Assembly (NCBI GenBank): GCA_010015745.1
Contig: ML978240.1
Span: 1 to 64,000 of the forward strand
Direction: 5' to 3'
Length of the DNA: 64,000 nt
From: Setomelanomma holmii
Lineage: Eukaryota > Ascomycota > Dothideomycetes > Pleosporales > Phaeosphaeriaceae
Shown here: piece after piece, positions 46,819 to 59,855 of the stretch
Layout: every line of letters begins with the position of its first letter
Position numbering within the stretch: the first letter of the stretch is position 1
Program-made: the position numbers and the translations under genes
Notes under the pieces: generated by a model
Database searches by the model: none
What the model saw: the letters and a program-made list of their open reading frames with translations, nothing else
What the model was told of the DNA's origin: nothing

Positions 46819-49800
46819 TCATGATGGCGACTGTTCTGCTTCCTGTTGCGGTGGTGCTTCGGTCTTGTCCTCTGCCTGGTTCTTCAGCAGCCGCTTGTGC
46901 TCCACGTCTCGCTTATCTGTGCTGTCTTCCTGACCAGCGGAAGGATCGTTCGATTGTGCAGCCTCTTGAGCTTCTTGTGACGGATTGGACATAGGTGCTG
47001 CGCCCGAGGGCTTGGTTGAGGCTTGACCATAGCTCTCTGTGCCCAGGTGAAACCAACCGCCACGCTCCCACGAGCCCGGCTGGTAGAGACAGTCTTGTCG
47101 AGTCTTAGTGTCGACAATGGCCTCCATGAGCTTGTTTAGTCGGTCGAATGAAATCGGCTTGAGGATCCACGCGTCAAATCCAACATCGATGTATTGTTGC
47201 CGGTCTCTCTCAATCAGTGAAGCGGAAACGGCAATGATGGGCACACGACCGCAAATCGCCGCGCGTGGCGAGTAGATGTCGTGGTGAGTCTTCTCGTAAG
47301 AACGGATCATTTTTGTTGAGGTAAGACCGTCCACGATTGGCATCTGAAGAGATCAGTATGGAGATTTTGCTGTGCAAACCAGCTCGACTCACCTGCATAT
47401 CCATCAAGACAACATCAAAGTCTCGAGGCTTGTCGCAGAACGCAGATGCACACTCTTCGCCATTCACGGTCAAGTACACGTCATGACCCAGCCTCTTAAG
47501 TCGTTTCTCCACAATGCGACTGTTGACCGGGTCGTCCTCGGCTACCAATACCCGCATGTTCTTTGACGTCAGATTCACGGGAGCAGGAGATAGCTCTCGT
47601 GGCGTTTCAGGTACCTCTCCAACAATGCCAGTTTGAGGTCCACTCTCGATGGGCGATGTTCCTTCATCAGGCATCCGAACGGCTTTTAACGGAACCGCAG
47701 AGTACGATATCGGTTCCTCGCCGGGGATCTTTGAATCCATACTCCGCTGGTGAGGCGGAACTACGACACGACCTTCTGCCATTTCCAGGCTCTTAGATCT
47801 TGTCCGAGACGACATACCAGGACCGAGACTGTTTCGCTTAGCAAGAGTAGGTCGCAGAGAACGCGAGCTGGGGCTCCGGTTGCCGGCATTCTGTCGCGTG
47901 CTCAAGGGCTCCTGTATGGCTTCGATGAGCCTGTCGACATCACTTCGTTGACTCCGCTGGCTAGAGCCGCTCTTGAAGCTACGTAGGCTAGTCCTGCTCG
48001 TCAGACTCTCGGCGCTCGATCTGCGAGTCACATTGTGATCAGACTTTTGAGACTTCTGGTCACCATCCGAGGCGTGGCGAGATAAGGACGGTGCTATCAG
48101 AGTGCGCTCTCCTTCAGCCAGGCCAAGTCTTGGACCATCTGGCTGTGGTGTGATGCTCCCCTCCGGCGAATTATCGTCCTGTGAGGGCTCTTGCCCTTCA
48201 GAATCTGGAAGGTCGAACGGAAATTGTATCACAAATCGTGTGCCTTTGCCCTCTTCTGATCGAATCCTCAACTGCCCGTTCATATTCTTGATGATGCGTG
48301 CCACTACGGCCAATCCGAGACCAAGGGCAGTCTTGTCAGTTTTTTCGTTTTGCCTTGGTTCTGGCACCAGAGCATCCTCTAGCGTAGTGTTAGGCTCAGA
48401 CTGGACTTGCTCCAGATCATAGAACAATTGATCGAGCTTCTTCGAATTCATGCCAACGCCTGTATCAGAGACTGCAACTTCAACGTCTGCATGATCCTTC
48501 CCTGGTCGTGCGGCCACATAGACCTCGATCTTGACGCTGCCTTGAGTTGTGTTCTGTATAGCATTTGCGGTGATGTTTGAGATTGCTTGGCGGACGCGCC
48601 GTTGGTCTCCGATACAATAGTTCGGTAGACCTGGATGCTCAGTCACCTCATAACCAATGTTCTTCCTCTTCGCATCATTTCGGAACATATCTGTGGCCTC
48701 CTTCACAGTAGCATTCAGATCGAATGACTCCCCTTTGATCAATGGGCCTCCTTCTTCCGTCTTCGTTAGATCAAGCAGATCATTGATGACGTAGATTAGT
48801 GATTTCGATGCCGAATGTGATCTTGCGAGGTTCTCCCGCGTTTCTGTGTCCAGCGAGCCTTCCAGCGCGATCTCGAGGTAATTGATAATGGCATTCAGTG
48901 GAGTCCGGACCTCATGCGCGGAATTGGCAAGCAGTAGTCGTGTTAATTGACTGCTCTGCAAAGCGGCCTCCTTTTGCCTCCAAACCTCGATGAACTTCCC
49001 ATACACGAGACATAACACGGAGGCAGTTTCTATCTCCTCTTCGGTCCATTCGCGACACTTTCCGACAACGGTTTCCGACCAGGTTTTAAAGCTCTTGCGC
49101 GGCTCTAGATATCCTTCGGTGCCTTCCTTGATGAACTTTTCGTATGGATTACCCGCCCACTTCACCTCCCTAAGCTGGCCCTTCCGAAAGAAAACAATGA
49201 AGTCGGTGCCGCTCACTGACAATGGGACTATCAACATCCCTGCGACAATATGGAAGCCTGGCGGGTATCGTAGATCCGGGAAGTCTTGCGTGACATCCAT
49301 AGTCGTCATGACAGACTGGATCTTTCTCATTCGAAGGTACTCTAGCATAGCCAACGCCTCCTGCGAATTATCGAGTTGACCGAGAATCTTGGTCTCATCA
49401 CGAATAGAAAGCAGGCCGAAGTCCGCGTCGAAAAGTTTGAGCAGGTCATCGGAGGACGCTATGATGTAGCCGGAGGGATTGTGCTGGGTGGGAACTGTGT
49501 TGATGAGCTTCCTTGCTTGCAAGCGCGATGCATATGAGAGACGTTCGATGTTTCTTGACGCGGAGTCGCCAACCATGCGACACATCTTGCGGATCGGAAA
49601 TGAGACTCGCATGCCACGAGGGCCGTATGAATGGCAAGCTATGAGACCCCATAGCTCGTTGAACGCATTGATAGAAATAGACATAGAAGACCTGACAGCC
49701 ATGTTTGTGAGATACTTGATATGTATCGGTGACATAGCCCGGAGATAAGAGTGGGTCAAATCGAGAGGTATTTCCAGATCTTCGGCAGTACGGCATACGA

Positions 49801-51379
49801 GACGGGCCGTTTCTAGGTCGCGATCGTAAAGCATTCGGACCTTGTTGATCTTGTACAGGTCTCTAGCTTGTTTCGGGATGTCCGACGCGGGGAAATTCAG
49901 TCCCTTAAAGAGATCCTTGGTCGCTCGCGGGTCTACAAGCTCAGTAACTACGCGGCCGTTAAAGGCGTGATCGAACTGGTATATCATGACACGATGGAAG
50001 CCAGTGAGCTCTTTGACGACACCTACCAGCACCTTGAGAAACTTTTCGAGCGTCGGCGCTGCCGCCAGTTGTTCTTGTACTTGCGACATTATGTTGAAGA
50101 CCTCCATTGCCGCAGCTTCGCCTTTCCGCTTCCGCGCGCTGCGCAGTACACGCAAGGGCTTGCTCTTAATCTCGGTACTTTCGAGCAGCTCATCTGCGGT
50201 GGGATTGCTACTCAGTGTGTCTTCTGGAAGCTCAGGCGTATGATCATTCGGTGGTACAAGCGGGTGCAATGGATCGTCTTCGAGTTCGAATTCGCAAATG
50301 ATGAGTCCTGGATTTGCTTCGGCTATATGAATAGCACACCACAGCTTCCGAGTTCGCACAACGCCTGATACTTTGATAGACATGGTGAAGACCTCCGGAC
50401 CGTTCGAGATGACGTCGGAATCTTCATCTTTGATGAAATCGATATGGTCCAGGAGATTGTCAGCTTGTTCTTCAGAAAGCACATCAGTAAAGCTCTCCAA
50501 AGCGAAAAGCTCCTTGGGCGTGCGTCCGATAATTCTCTTGGAGTTTTCGCTGACCACCCGCACCACAAGGTTACCGCTGTCCCCAGGTTCTTCTTGCAAG
50601 GCAACTATGAGTCCAAATCCTTGCACTGCTCCCGGGATGTGTATCGGCTCGTCCTCGCAACGCTGCAGTGCATCTCCGCCGCGACCAGTGATGATCATGT
50701 GTCCACCATCGGATGTAATATGTTGAAATCGATGCGTAACCAAGTTTATATCGCCAAGGCTGCTGGCTTTGCTCCGCACTGATGCTGCTCCTGGTGAAGG
50801 CCCGCGCTCCGGTCGTAAGGACGGCGATTGGCTGTTATCGTCAGCCGATCTGTTTGAGCCCAGATCCGTGAAAAGCTGAGTAGACAATTGCGGCGGGTTA
50901 TTTCGTGACGGCTCGCTACGTTGTGCCGATTTGCCAACCGCTACTCGTCCTTCCGGCCCGTGTTCACCCTTTGGTGTTGCCGACGTCGACCCCCAATATG
51001 CGAGCCCACGCTGGGAGCTTTGTGATGCCTGTGACGCTATCGAGCCTTGAGATGGACGACGAGCATTAGTCGGCAGGCGCGCATCGTTCGCCTTTGACCA
51101 CGGGTGGAAGTAGTCGCCGGGGGACTGTGTGGAGCCTTTGGGCGTGGGCGTGGGATTGGGGTTGACGGAAACGACGCTTCGAATGGGAAACACTCGATCG
51201 GTGGCGCTAGGGCTCAGTGGTCCCTGGCTTGGTCCCTCAGCCGTGGGTGACAGTGGACCTGCATGTGGGTCGGCTGGCTTAGGTGTGACATCGCTGGCAG
51301 AGCTTGTGGGCTCTTCTTGGGATTGCGAGACATCGTTGGGGTCGGATGGACATTGAGAGTGGGCAGAGGAATCCGCCAT
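46819..51379 (-). CDS. Fungal phytochrome, hybrid histidine kinase (1,503 aa)
   Basis: Exons 51379-47393 and 47343-46819 join across a 49-nt phase-0 intron. After a disordered Ser/Pro start comes a PAS domain opening with Cys241 in ALQRCEDEPIHIPGAVQGFG, the bilin attachment site of fungal phytochromes. The GAF domain (about 425-610) has FPASDIPKQARDLYKI with the DIP motif, and His543 and His553 near the pocket. A PHY domain (about 620-800) follows. HisKA has His822 in NSAHEVRTPLNAIINYL. HATPase has NITANAIQN, SDTGVGMN and LGLGLAVVARIIKNMNG. The receiver domain (from 1275) has VAEDDPVNSRIVEKRLKRLG and phospho-acceptor Asp1327 in VVLMDMQ|MPIVDGLT, split by the intron. The known role of the family is red-light sensing and phosphorelay to development and stress genes. 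All key residues are present. Confidence 0.95.
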
Positions 51380-53507
51380 GAGGTCGGAGAGCCGCCTCTA
51401 CGCGAGCGATGATGTTGTGTCGTGCACCTGCGCCTGCGATTGGGAATGGTGTCACAAATGGAGGCCTGGGCCTAAATATAATCTGCCTGCCCGCAACCAA
51501 CAGCAGTCTTTCACTCAATCTTCCATACGGAGGCAGAGGACGTATGGAAGCAGTCGGGTGTGCAATGCTCGTGACAACGCCGGGTGTAGTTGGCAGGGTC
51601 CACGGAGGCAAAACTTGGCGCAGTATGGCGGATGTGGTGGGGAAAAACAGGCGCTGCGAATAGTCCTAAAAGACTGATTTTGGGTGGCCTAGGAAAAGAG
51701 CCAACTCTGCTGCGAGTGCGGAGACGTGGCGGGCGAGCGAGGAGCGAAGAAGTCAAGCACAGCGAGGCAGCGGCATGTTGCGAGCGTCTTGGCCACTAGA
51801 GGAGAGAAGGGGCACGGTGACGACGATCTGCTGCTGGGAAGAAACGTCCGGGAGACAGTGGCGCACAGCAGTTGACGGGCGGCATGGAATGTCTCGAGGA
51901 AGAAACATGAATGACAGATGCACTAGACACGAGGCGTGATGGGCTCCAGGGTGATCGACCTGCGAAAAGGGACTAGGAAAGCACGGCGGCTGATCGAGGA
52001 CCAGATCGACCGATCTCGTTGTTCACCAATCGTCGAGGCCTTTAACGGGTGAGCCTCCTGCGCTGGCGGGGCCGTGAGACGTGTGCTGGGCCGAGCGGGC
52101 TCGCTAACTCAAACATGAGAGGGATGCGAAAGCTGAAAGCACCATGGCATTTCTCTCAGATTCTAAAAATGCTATCGTGCGATTACGTCATGCCAGATGA
52201 TGACTGAATCGACTGCACTCGGTGAATTCAGCCCAGCTGTGGCTTGCAGCCCCATGCCGCCTCGCGTTCGCACAGAGGCTCGTGGCCGGAACTAGTCATC
52301 CGCCTCTAATCACGGCTTCATCGCCACAGCAGGGTATGAGCGCGTGTGAGCGTGTTGTGTGGTCTGGGCACATTGACAATGTACATCAGGTCCAATGCCT
52401 TGTACAGAACACTGCTGGTGATGCTCCGCGGACAATTCATATCGCCAAGTGGAAATGGTGTGGGACGGTGGATGCAGGGCAGACATCGTTCCGAGTTGGC
52501 TCAGGGTGCGTCTAAGACTTGTGCGAATCGAACTTGGGTGCGGCCGTGTTGAAAGACATGCGCCACCTGGGGTGGAGGGGCAGGTCAACGCGTGAAAACA
52601 CCATCAGCAAGTCAGTGTCCATGTCCCATCTACTTAGTGCCGTCATCCTACACATCCTTGGACCGAACTTGTTTTCAGAGCAATTGTAGGGACTGTTCGT
52701 TTAACCTTACTGCTTGTGTAAGACGGCCAATTTTATCTCGAGGGTGGACCTGTGGATGGCAGAATAACTTGGAAGCACGTCGCGGTAATGTGGTCTCACC
52801 GCCTCCTGAACCAGCCTAGCCTTTCACGTCAACGTTCAGAGTCCTACATCGTAAACACGGCTTTGCGCCACTAATTGCTGCAACTGTGTGCGGTTCACTA
52901 GCAATTGGCTCTTTCCATCATTCGGAAATGAGTGATGGAGGAAATCCTTTTTTTCACATGTCCCATGTGCGTATTCCTACACGGAACGGAACATCAGCAC
53001 TGAGAAAAGTCATTACACCTAGTCTCAAGAATGAACTAGCACAATGTTCCTCTTCAACATTGAAACTCGCAGCTAGCAACGAACCTTGGCGAGCTCACTA
53101 ACAATAAAAGTATTGGCACCTAAGACGACCGCGATACTTCTGAGACAACGAGTGGTCGAATTAAGCGTCCAGATTAGTCATTGCAAGCAGAGTCGGCAGA
53201 AGCGCTCGTCATAGTACCTCCACTCTGTACCGTACCCCGCCAAGCCTGTGGCGGCTAGACGAGGCATTGTCGACTGATGTCCAAACGCCTTTTAAGCATA
53301 CTCTCCACTTCAATGCACATCTCACATAACAATCTCAGACACGCAACGCCTGACAATCACGCCGCGATGCAACTCGGGATCTGATAAGATTGCTGTGAAA
53401 GGAATGCAGGCGCGGCCAATGGCGATCTAACACACTTCGTTGCATTATCGGCATCTCACCGCAAGAATTCACGTCGTTGTTCCTGCACACCTCACCCCAC
53501 GACCCTA
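51380..53507. other. Long divergent promoter region, no supported gene
   Basis: The 2.1 kb between the phytochrome start and the flavoprotein-fusion start contain only short frames without domains. Long intergenic regions are usual for regulated fungal genes, but I see no clear operator. Confidence 0.5.
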
Positions 53508-55259
53508 ATGCCCTCGCAAATCCCCAAACACAAGCTCAACGTCCTCGTCGCCCTCACCGAGCCCTCGGCTTTCAAGTTCGGTTGTGCAGTCGTCGCACGC
53601 TTGAACCGCATCCACCATGTCTCCCTCCGCATCGTTTCGTGCAACAACTTCCCGGCGTCGTCGCACAGCAACATCCCCTCATACCTAGAGCCCGTATGGT
53701 ATACCTATGATGTCAAGGGAAACACTACGCCCGCATGGCAGCATGAGGACTTTCTCGAAGAGAAGGTTGCCGAGTACTGCTCGTGGGCAGACTTGCTGAT
53801 ACTCACCCCTCTCGACGCCGAGAACATCGCACGTATGCTCCACGGTCTGACCGACAATCTGCACCTACAAATTTTGCGCAGCTGGGACGTTTCGAAGAAG
53901 GTCATGCTCATACCAGCCATGTCTACACTGATGTGGGAGAACCCTATGTCCAAGAAGCAGCTCAGCAAAATACGGAAAAAGTGGAATTGGATTCGTGTCT
54001 TGCCTGAATACTTGTGGTCGTTTGACCAATCTGGGCGCAAGTATCTGCCATGGGAGGGGCACAAGGCTTTTAACGAAGCAATTCAGACGCAGATCGACCT
54101 TATGGCTGTTGGTGATCGTACCATTGCTCTGCCAATTGCACATATGCCCACCCTGACACCGACCAAGAGCAAGGGTCCACGCCTTCCTCCTGAGCTCTGG
54201 TCCATCATCCTCGAATTCACTCAAGACTGGGAGCTGGCGACCACACTGAACGTGCACACTAATCTACCAATCCCGCCGGAGTGGCGACAAGCTTCGAGTC
54301 AAGAAGGTCCCAAGACCCAAATGCAAAAGCTCGAATGGGCACTCTTAACCTGCCCATACGCCGAAATTAAGCTGCTTCTGGATGCAGAAAAGCCTACGCG
54401 GATCTCACGTGTCTGCATCGAGCTCATCATGCGCTTCGCTATGGTCCCTATCCTCAAACACCTTGAGCACTACCACAAGGACCTCTTCTGGGGCACTTTT
54501 GGGCATGCGTTTCTTCCACACAAGGCATCAGTCTTTGGCAAGACCAAAATCCTCGAGTACTGGCGGACATCGCCCACTTTCCTGACCAAAGAGTATTCGT
54601 CCGATGCAATCGACAACGCTAGTCGCACAAACTCGGTCCAAGTGCTGGACTGGTGGTACGAATCTGGTCTACATCCCAAGTATACAGAAGCCGCCCTTGA
54701 GCAGGCCAGCTCACAAGGCCACATCCAAGTCCTGAAGTGGTGGAAAGAGCACAGCCGCTACCGCACAGTCCCCAGCTCGCCTACCTCTCCCACCGCACCG
54801 ACCGAAGAGAAACCCGAGACCAAAGCGCATCGCGAACTTCTCAAGCTCAAGGTTGGCAAGTCAATAACATACGCCACGCAATCTGGATGTCTACCAGCTA
54901 TACATTTCTGGGTCGAGTCCGGTATACCCTTCTCGCACGAGGACACAATAGCCAAAATCGCTTCCATGCACGGCCACACCCATATCCTCGATTACTGGCG
55001 TAAGCTCCGCGGCGAGAAGATCTTGTTCGACAACCAGGTCCTTGTAGGCCCGACAAAGATGGGCCACGCCGATGTACTTGAGTGGTGGAAGAAAAGTGGT
55101 CTGAGAGTGGAGTACAAGACGTGCGATATCGAAGAGGCGCTCGAAGATGGTGTCGAGGGCGACAAGGGTGAGAATGTAAGACGATGGTGGGCGCAAAATG
55201 GATTGAATCTGGGGGTCGGTACGAGTGAATGGATGAGGGTCAAAGTATTGGGCAATTGA
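53508..55259 (+). CDS. PPC-decarboxylase-like flavoprotein fused to F-box-like and ankyrin-like parts (583 aa)
   Basis: This is a single exon. Residues 9-170 follow the Hal3/PPC-decarboxylase flavoprotein fold: NVLVALTEPSAFKFGCAVVA, then SWADLLILTPLDAENIARML, GLTDNLHLQILRSWD and IPAMSTLMWENP. The family signature PxMNxxMW reads PAMSTLMW here, with Ser139 for the catalytic Asn. The catalytic His, six residues before WAD, is Val87. A flavin-binding but non-catalytic role is therefore likely. Residues 223-245 (GPRLPPELWSIILEFTQDW) look like a short F-box. From about 300 come ankyrin-like repeats of the type GHIQVLKWWKE, LPAIHFWVESGI, GHTHILDYWRK and GHADVLEWWKKSGL. The ATG at 53508 fits the start of the Rossmann-like strand. 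Confidence 0.8.
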   Translation: MPSQIPKHKLNVLVALTEPSAFKFGCAVVARLNRIHHVSLRIVSCNNFPASSHSNIPSYLEPVWYTYDVKGNTTPAWQHEDFLEEKVAEYCSWADLLILTPLDAENIARMLHGLTDNLHLQILRSWDVSKKVMLIPAMSTLMWENPMSKKQLSKIRKKWNWIRVLPEYLWSFDQSGRKYLPWEGHKAFNEAIQTQIDLMAVGDRTIALPIAHMPTLTPTKSKGPRLPPELWSIILEFTQDWELATTLNVHTNLPIPPEWRQASSQEGPKTQMQKLEWALLTCPYAEIKLLLDAEKPTRISRVCIELIMRFAMVPILKHLEHYHKDLFWGTFGHAFLPHKASVFGKTKILEYWRTSPTFLTKEYSSDAIDNASRTNSVQVLDWWYESGLHPKYTEAALEQASSQGHIQVLKWWKEHSRYRTVPSSPTSPTAPTEEKPETKAHRELLKLKVGKSITYATQSGCLPAIHFWVESGIPFSHEDTIAKIASMHGHTHILDYWRKLRGEKILFDNQVLVGPTKMGHADVLEWWKKSGLRVEYKTCDIEEALEDGVEGDKGENVRRWWAQNGLNLGVGTSEWMRVKVLGN

Positions 55260-56168
55260 CGGAGTGCACATGTGGACTTTTGGGCCGATTTTGAAGGTAT
55301 AGCATAGCGACACGGCGTTCTTTTCATGGCATCAATCCAGGTCGGAATCAACCCAGCATAGAAAATACAAAAGACAAGTTCAAAAACCTCATTCCTGGTG
55401 GAATTAGATCAACTTTACGCACCACATGAACATGTCCACGCGAACCCTCAATCTCGAGTTCAAACTCGCTTCCACATCTGTTTCGTCCCAAACAAACACT
55501 CGGTCAGATGCCAACGTTGAAGGTGCAGTTTCTAGACTGGAGAAGTATCGTATGTTGTTTCTGCGATTGGGAAGGGTGATATGCTGCTTTGAGGTGGAGA
55601 AGGGATGGGACGTATGTGCAGATTTGGTCGCGTGGCAGCGTGTACGAGAGAAGGGTGGAAGGAAGATGGAAAGATGGTGCCGAGCCTATTCGAGGCGTTG
55701 TGTCTTGTGAGTAGTGGTTGTTTGATTTTTGGCGGGAACGGAAATCAGGTGCTGCGTTGCAATCTGACTTCGAAGAGTGGTGTCAAAAGAGGATGCAAAA
55801 AGATGCAGAGTAATGTAACAGGAAGAATATCGGGTTGAGCGTCGATGTAGGACGACGCAACATGTTGTGAGGATTAAAATGGGATTGCTGAGGGGGAAAT
55901 AAAACGTCGAGCCGTGCACATGTCTTGTGTGAAGATTAGATTGGTCTATGTTGGATCGGGCATGCCGGCTAGATGATGCCAAACCAAGACAGCGCCTGAT
56001 GAGTGTTGTGCTATGTGTAGATAACGCCCGTATACTTCCTCGTCCTCTAGATACCAGCCGACCAGCCCAGTGGTATTGTCTGTGTAGGACTGGCGGATTG
56101 CGTAATCATGAATGCAGTGCTCGTCGCAGGCTCATTCAACCTTTGACGGTCAATCAAGCTGCCGACGC
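55260..56168. other. Intergenic between convergent genes
   Basis: This lies between the 3' ends of the flavoprotein fusion and the cytochrome b5 gene. Open frames at 55426-55838 and the opposite strand overlap and show no domain. Confidence 0.5.
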
Positions 56169-56932
56169 TCAGATAGCGATGCCCTCCTTCTGAGACTGAC
56201 CTTGCAGATACTTGTAAGCACCAAAGGCAAGGGCACCGCCAAGGAGGATAATAGCGTAGAGGCCGACGCCTGTGGAAGCACCGTCGGAGGTTGTGGCGGA
56301 CGAAGTGGGTTGCGCATAGCTCTTGGGCTTGGGATCACCCTCCTGTTCATTCGTCAGCGTATGTGCGCGTACCTGCAAGCTCTGCCGAGCGCATATCCCG
56401 ACGCAGAAGCATCCGCATTTTGCAACGGAAGTGTTCCGAGTGTTCCCCAGGACCTCGGCCGACATCTGGCAGACGCCGTGAAAGTGAGGGGTGCGGTCAG
56501 GCGACATTTCGTGCGCGGATCATGGCTGGAGAGTGTGGGAGAGGTGTGTGGTACCTGTCGCTTCAAGCTTCCGACGAGCAGACCCTCGAGGATCTCGCGG
56601 GCTTCGTCTGAGTGGCCGACATCCTCGAATGCCTCTGTGGAGTCCTGGCCGCCGACGTCGAGGAGGACTTCCTCACCACCTCTGTAGCTTCAGGTCAGCA
56701 ATTGTCGTGCGCCAGTGTGCTTGTGCTGCGATCGTCTGAAGGAATGGCGGGGTGTTTCGAAACTCGTGTGAAGGTTGTGGGGAAGCTGCTAGGCTCCAAG
56801 AAGGGGAGCGACGTACGGGTGCTCGTCGACGAAGCTCGACGCGTTGTAGACTTTGTCGTGGACGACAATGTACAGGTCCTTCTTGGTGTTGTGCTCCGAG
56901 ACATCGGAGTAGGTGAATTCCTTGTCGGCCAT
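56169..56932 (-). CDS. Cytochrome b5, tail-anchored (138 aa)
   Basis: Three exons, 56932-56817, 56681-56555 and 56342-56169, join in phase. The heme domain starts MADKEFTYSDVSEHNTKKDL. The two heme-iron ligands are His38 in DEHPGGEEVLL, split by the first intron, and His62 in FEDVGHSDEAREIL. A Ser/Thr linker leads to the C-terminal helix LYAIILLGGALAFGAYKYL and a short tail, the tail-anchor form found in the ER membrane. The family supplies electrons to desaturases, sterol enzymes and some P450s. Because each exon is short, no single open frame shows the gene. The introns are 135 and 212 nt, longer than the local norm. Confidence 0.93.
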
Positions 56933-57570
56933 TTTGTAGTAGTGTAGGAAGTTCGCGGGTTATCTGAGGAGGCGGTGTGGATGATTCGACAGTGTGCTGG
57001 TCAAAGAAGGTGCGACGGAGCGAAGGTGAGCTGGCCGGGAGGGTCGGTAGCCGAGGATGCTGCTGAGGTGAGGTGGAAGAATCACGGCGGTGGATAAGAC
57101 CGTTATTTGGTGTTCTTTCCAGCGATGGGGCTGATTGGCGGCGAGGCGGCCAATGCAGCCAACAAATTGCATTTCCGCGATTGGCCCTCCCAGGGCTCCT
57201 TCCCGACTCGCCCCAGAACGGGAAACAAGGCCCTGCGCCGACATGTGTGTGGGGCTGTCAGAATTCAACTCACCGCGGGGCAGTCAATGCCGCTCTGGGT
57301 GTGTCGCTGTCCTTATCTCGTGCGGATGAGCCATCAGACGATGAGATTTTGCCAACGCATATTCAAATAGCTTTTCTGAATGTCACTTTGGACTTTTTTG
57401 ACAGTTACATCCACATCACATCACTGCGACTGTTATCATCGTTGCTGCATACCAAGGCATGAAAGCCTTGGGGGGGAGGAGAGCGAATCCGAACCCAAAT
57501 GCAATGCTTGCGGTGGATCAGGGTATCATTTACTTCTAACATGCTCCTCTACCAAAACATGGCACTCCTT
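56933..57570. other. Intergenic, cytochrome b5 promoter and Enp2 3' flank
   Basis: No gene is supported. Open frames at 57073-57462 overlap in several phases and have no domain. Confidence 0.5.
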
Positions 57571-59855
57571 TCACAGGCCCCTAAAGGCATTGTTGCTCGC
57601 ACTCCTCCTGCCCTTGTCCTTTGTCCGATCATGTCGTTGACCGGTGATATCCTCTGGGCGCTTCCTCTGCTTCTTCTCAGGAGCAAATGTGATCTCGCGC
57701 TCGCCAACCACAGTCGTGGTACTTCTGTCTGCTGCTGGCGCTCTTTCCTTGAGCTTGGATACACGAGAGCCAAAAGACTTGTCTCGTGCAGGTCCTGCTT
57801 TCCTGGCTTTGGAAGAAGATACCACCATCTCTGGCCCGCGTTGTGACCTGTGTCCAGCCTTCTTGTAGCTCGACGAGGAAATGCGCCCGTTGTCTTCGTT
57901 CTGTGCCTTCTTGACGGGTCGGATCTGTTCGGCTTCCGAGTCGTCCGAGGAATCATCGTCTGACGATCCTTTGCGGGGATCAAGCTCTTCTTGCTCGGCC
58001 GCGGTAAGACCCTTGGGGATCTTGGTGCTGGGGTTGAGGGCTTGGAACTCGTGCGACTGCTCGTCAATCTCGAAATCTTCATCTTCGAACAGCTTCGCGA
58101 ATCGAGGATCGTTAAGTACCCCATCGGCGGGGCTGCTCTCAGAGTCGAGTCCACCGACAGCGGGCGCCTTATCTGTGTCCACCATATCATCGTCGCCTCC
58201 CTTCTTGAGCACTCTCTTGGCTCTCCTCCGCTCTTCCTTGTCTTGTCGCTCAAGGATCTTCTCGGCAAGTTTCCTATTGACCTTGACATTAACTTTCTTG
58301 TTGCCACGAATTCTGCTCTCTCGCTCTTTGGTGATCTTCTCGTTAATGCTCTTTGCTCGCTGCTCCTGCATCAGGTCTGGATTGGAGATCAGCCGAGCCT
58401 CCTCGTACAGCTTCTGTCCGACAAAGTATCCGTGCATGTATGGCCTCAGCAGATTTGTCGTACCGACCAAGTGGTCTAGAGTGAGTTGTTGTAGCTGCGG
58501 CATCGTCAAGAACTTGAAGTTGTCGTACACTTCGCCAGCTGCGCCCTTTCCGAAAGCGTTGGGGTCATTTGGATCCTCAGCCATTTCTTCGACGATGTTG
58601 TCAAGAAAAGCGCACCATTTCGGAGCGGGTCCTAGTTGTGGTATGAAGAAAGAGTGCTGTTGTTTTCCTTCGTTCGCAGTCAAGAGCATGCCGGTGTCCT
58701 TGACCCACTCGACATGGTTGAGATCCACTGCGGGCTCTACTGACGTCCACGAAGCACCGTCTCGAGGATCCCAGATCTTGATGATGCGCTTGTCCGCCGT
58801 CAAAATCTTAGGTTCGGTGGTTTGCGCGCGTGAAGCAGTGTTTGAGTCGAGGTATATGATGTTCTTGATCGCGAATCCGTACCCTTGATCTTTTTTGAGG
58901 AGTGGTTTTGGCGATCGCATATCGTAGAGGTGTACTATGCCGTTCGAATTCCCGACGGCCAGTTCCATCCCGGACCGATGGTATGTCAAAGCGCTGATCT
59001 CTGCTCTTCCCTCGAAAGCGTCTTGTGGTGCTGATAGTATGCCAACTCTGTTCCGTGACCGCGAATCCCAGAACTCTACTGTGCCCAGCGAGGTCCCGAA
59101 CGCGAGCAGGTTGTGGCTGTCTTCTGCGATTGCACCAGTGTTGACCGCGCCAGCATCTATGCCACCTTGTAGAGTCCCACTTCCTGTCGCAATATCATCT
59201 CCTCCGACATCAACCTCGTAGCTCCTCATGAATCGCCCCACTTCGAGGTTGAGTCTGTAGCACTCTCCAAGCCCTCCAGCATTGACGCCGACGGACGGGA
59301 CTAGACATTCTGCCGACCGCCTGTCGTAGATCAGGTCTCTGCCATAGCGGGGTATGCGCGTTGAGTAGTGAAGGCCGCCGCCCGTGTGGAACTCGATTAC
59401 TCGGTCAGACTGTAGATGCACGCTTTTGGTGTAGTCGCTCGAGAGTAGGCGAAAAGTCTGGTTAAGGCTGTTTGTATGTCGCGCGAAGGAAAGCGACAGG
59501 TGGGGCAGGTAGTGCACATGTATCTGGGGCTGCGAGATGTTTAGTTGCACTGTGCAGCTCGATTGTCGCAAGTATGTACCTTGTAGGTGCCCGTGGACAT
59601 GACCCAGCCGCCATCCTCGCTGACCCTCACGCACTGGCTGGCTTCCTCAAAGTCAAAATCTTGCAGCAGCTCCACTCGGTTTGCAAATTCTGGGTCGTTT
59701 TTCAAACTTCTGTAAATACTGTTAGATTATGTACATGTGCGAAGAGTTGACCTGAGAGCTGACCTTTTTCGTCGCCGAATCAGCCATTCAGGCAGAGGAC
59801 GCGCCTCGCTGCCGCTGATGGTGTAGACGGGGACCGCAGAGTTGGAGATCTTCAT
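57571..59855 (-). CDS. Enp2/NOL10 ribosome biogenesis WD-repeat protein (726 aa)
   Basis: Exons 59855-59764, 59709-59580 and 59529-57571 join in phase. The N-terminus is MKISNSAVPVYTISG, then ARPLPEWLIRRRKRSLKNDP. WD-type blades include DDIATGSGTLQ, LLAFGTSLGTVEFWDSRSRN, MELAVGNSNGIVHLYDMRSP and ILTADKRIIKIWDPRDG. PKWCAFLDNIVEEMAEDP and the block LTLDHLVGTTNLLRPYMHGY are hallmarks of NOL10/Enp2. The C-terminal third is charged with KVNVKVNRKLAEKILERQ, DDSSDDSEAEQ and many KKR clusters. In yeast Enp2 works in the nucleolus with the small-subunit processome in 40S assembly. The length is close to the family's. Confidence 0.95.
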
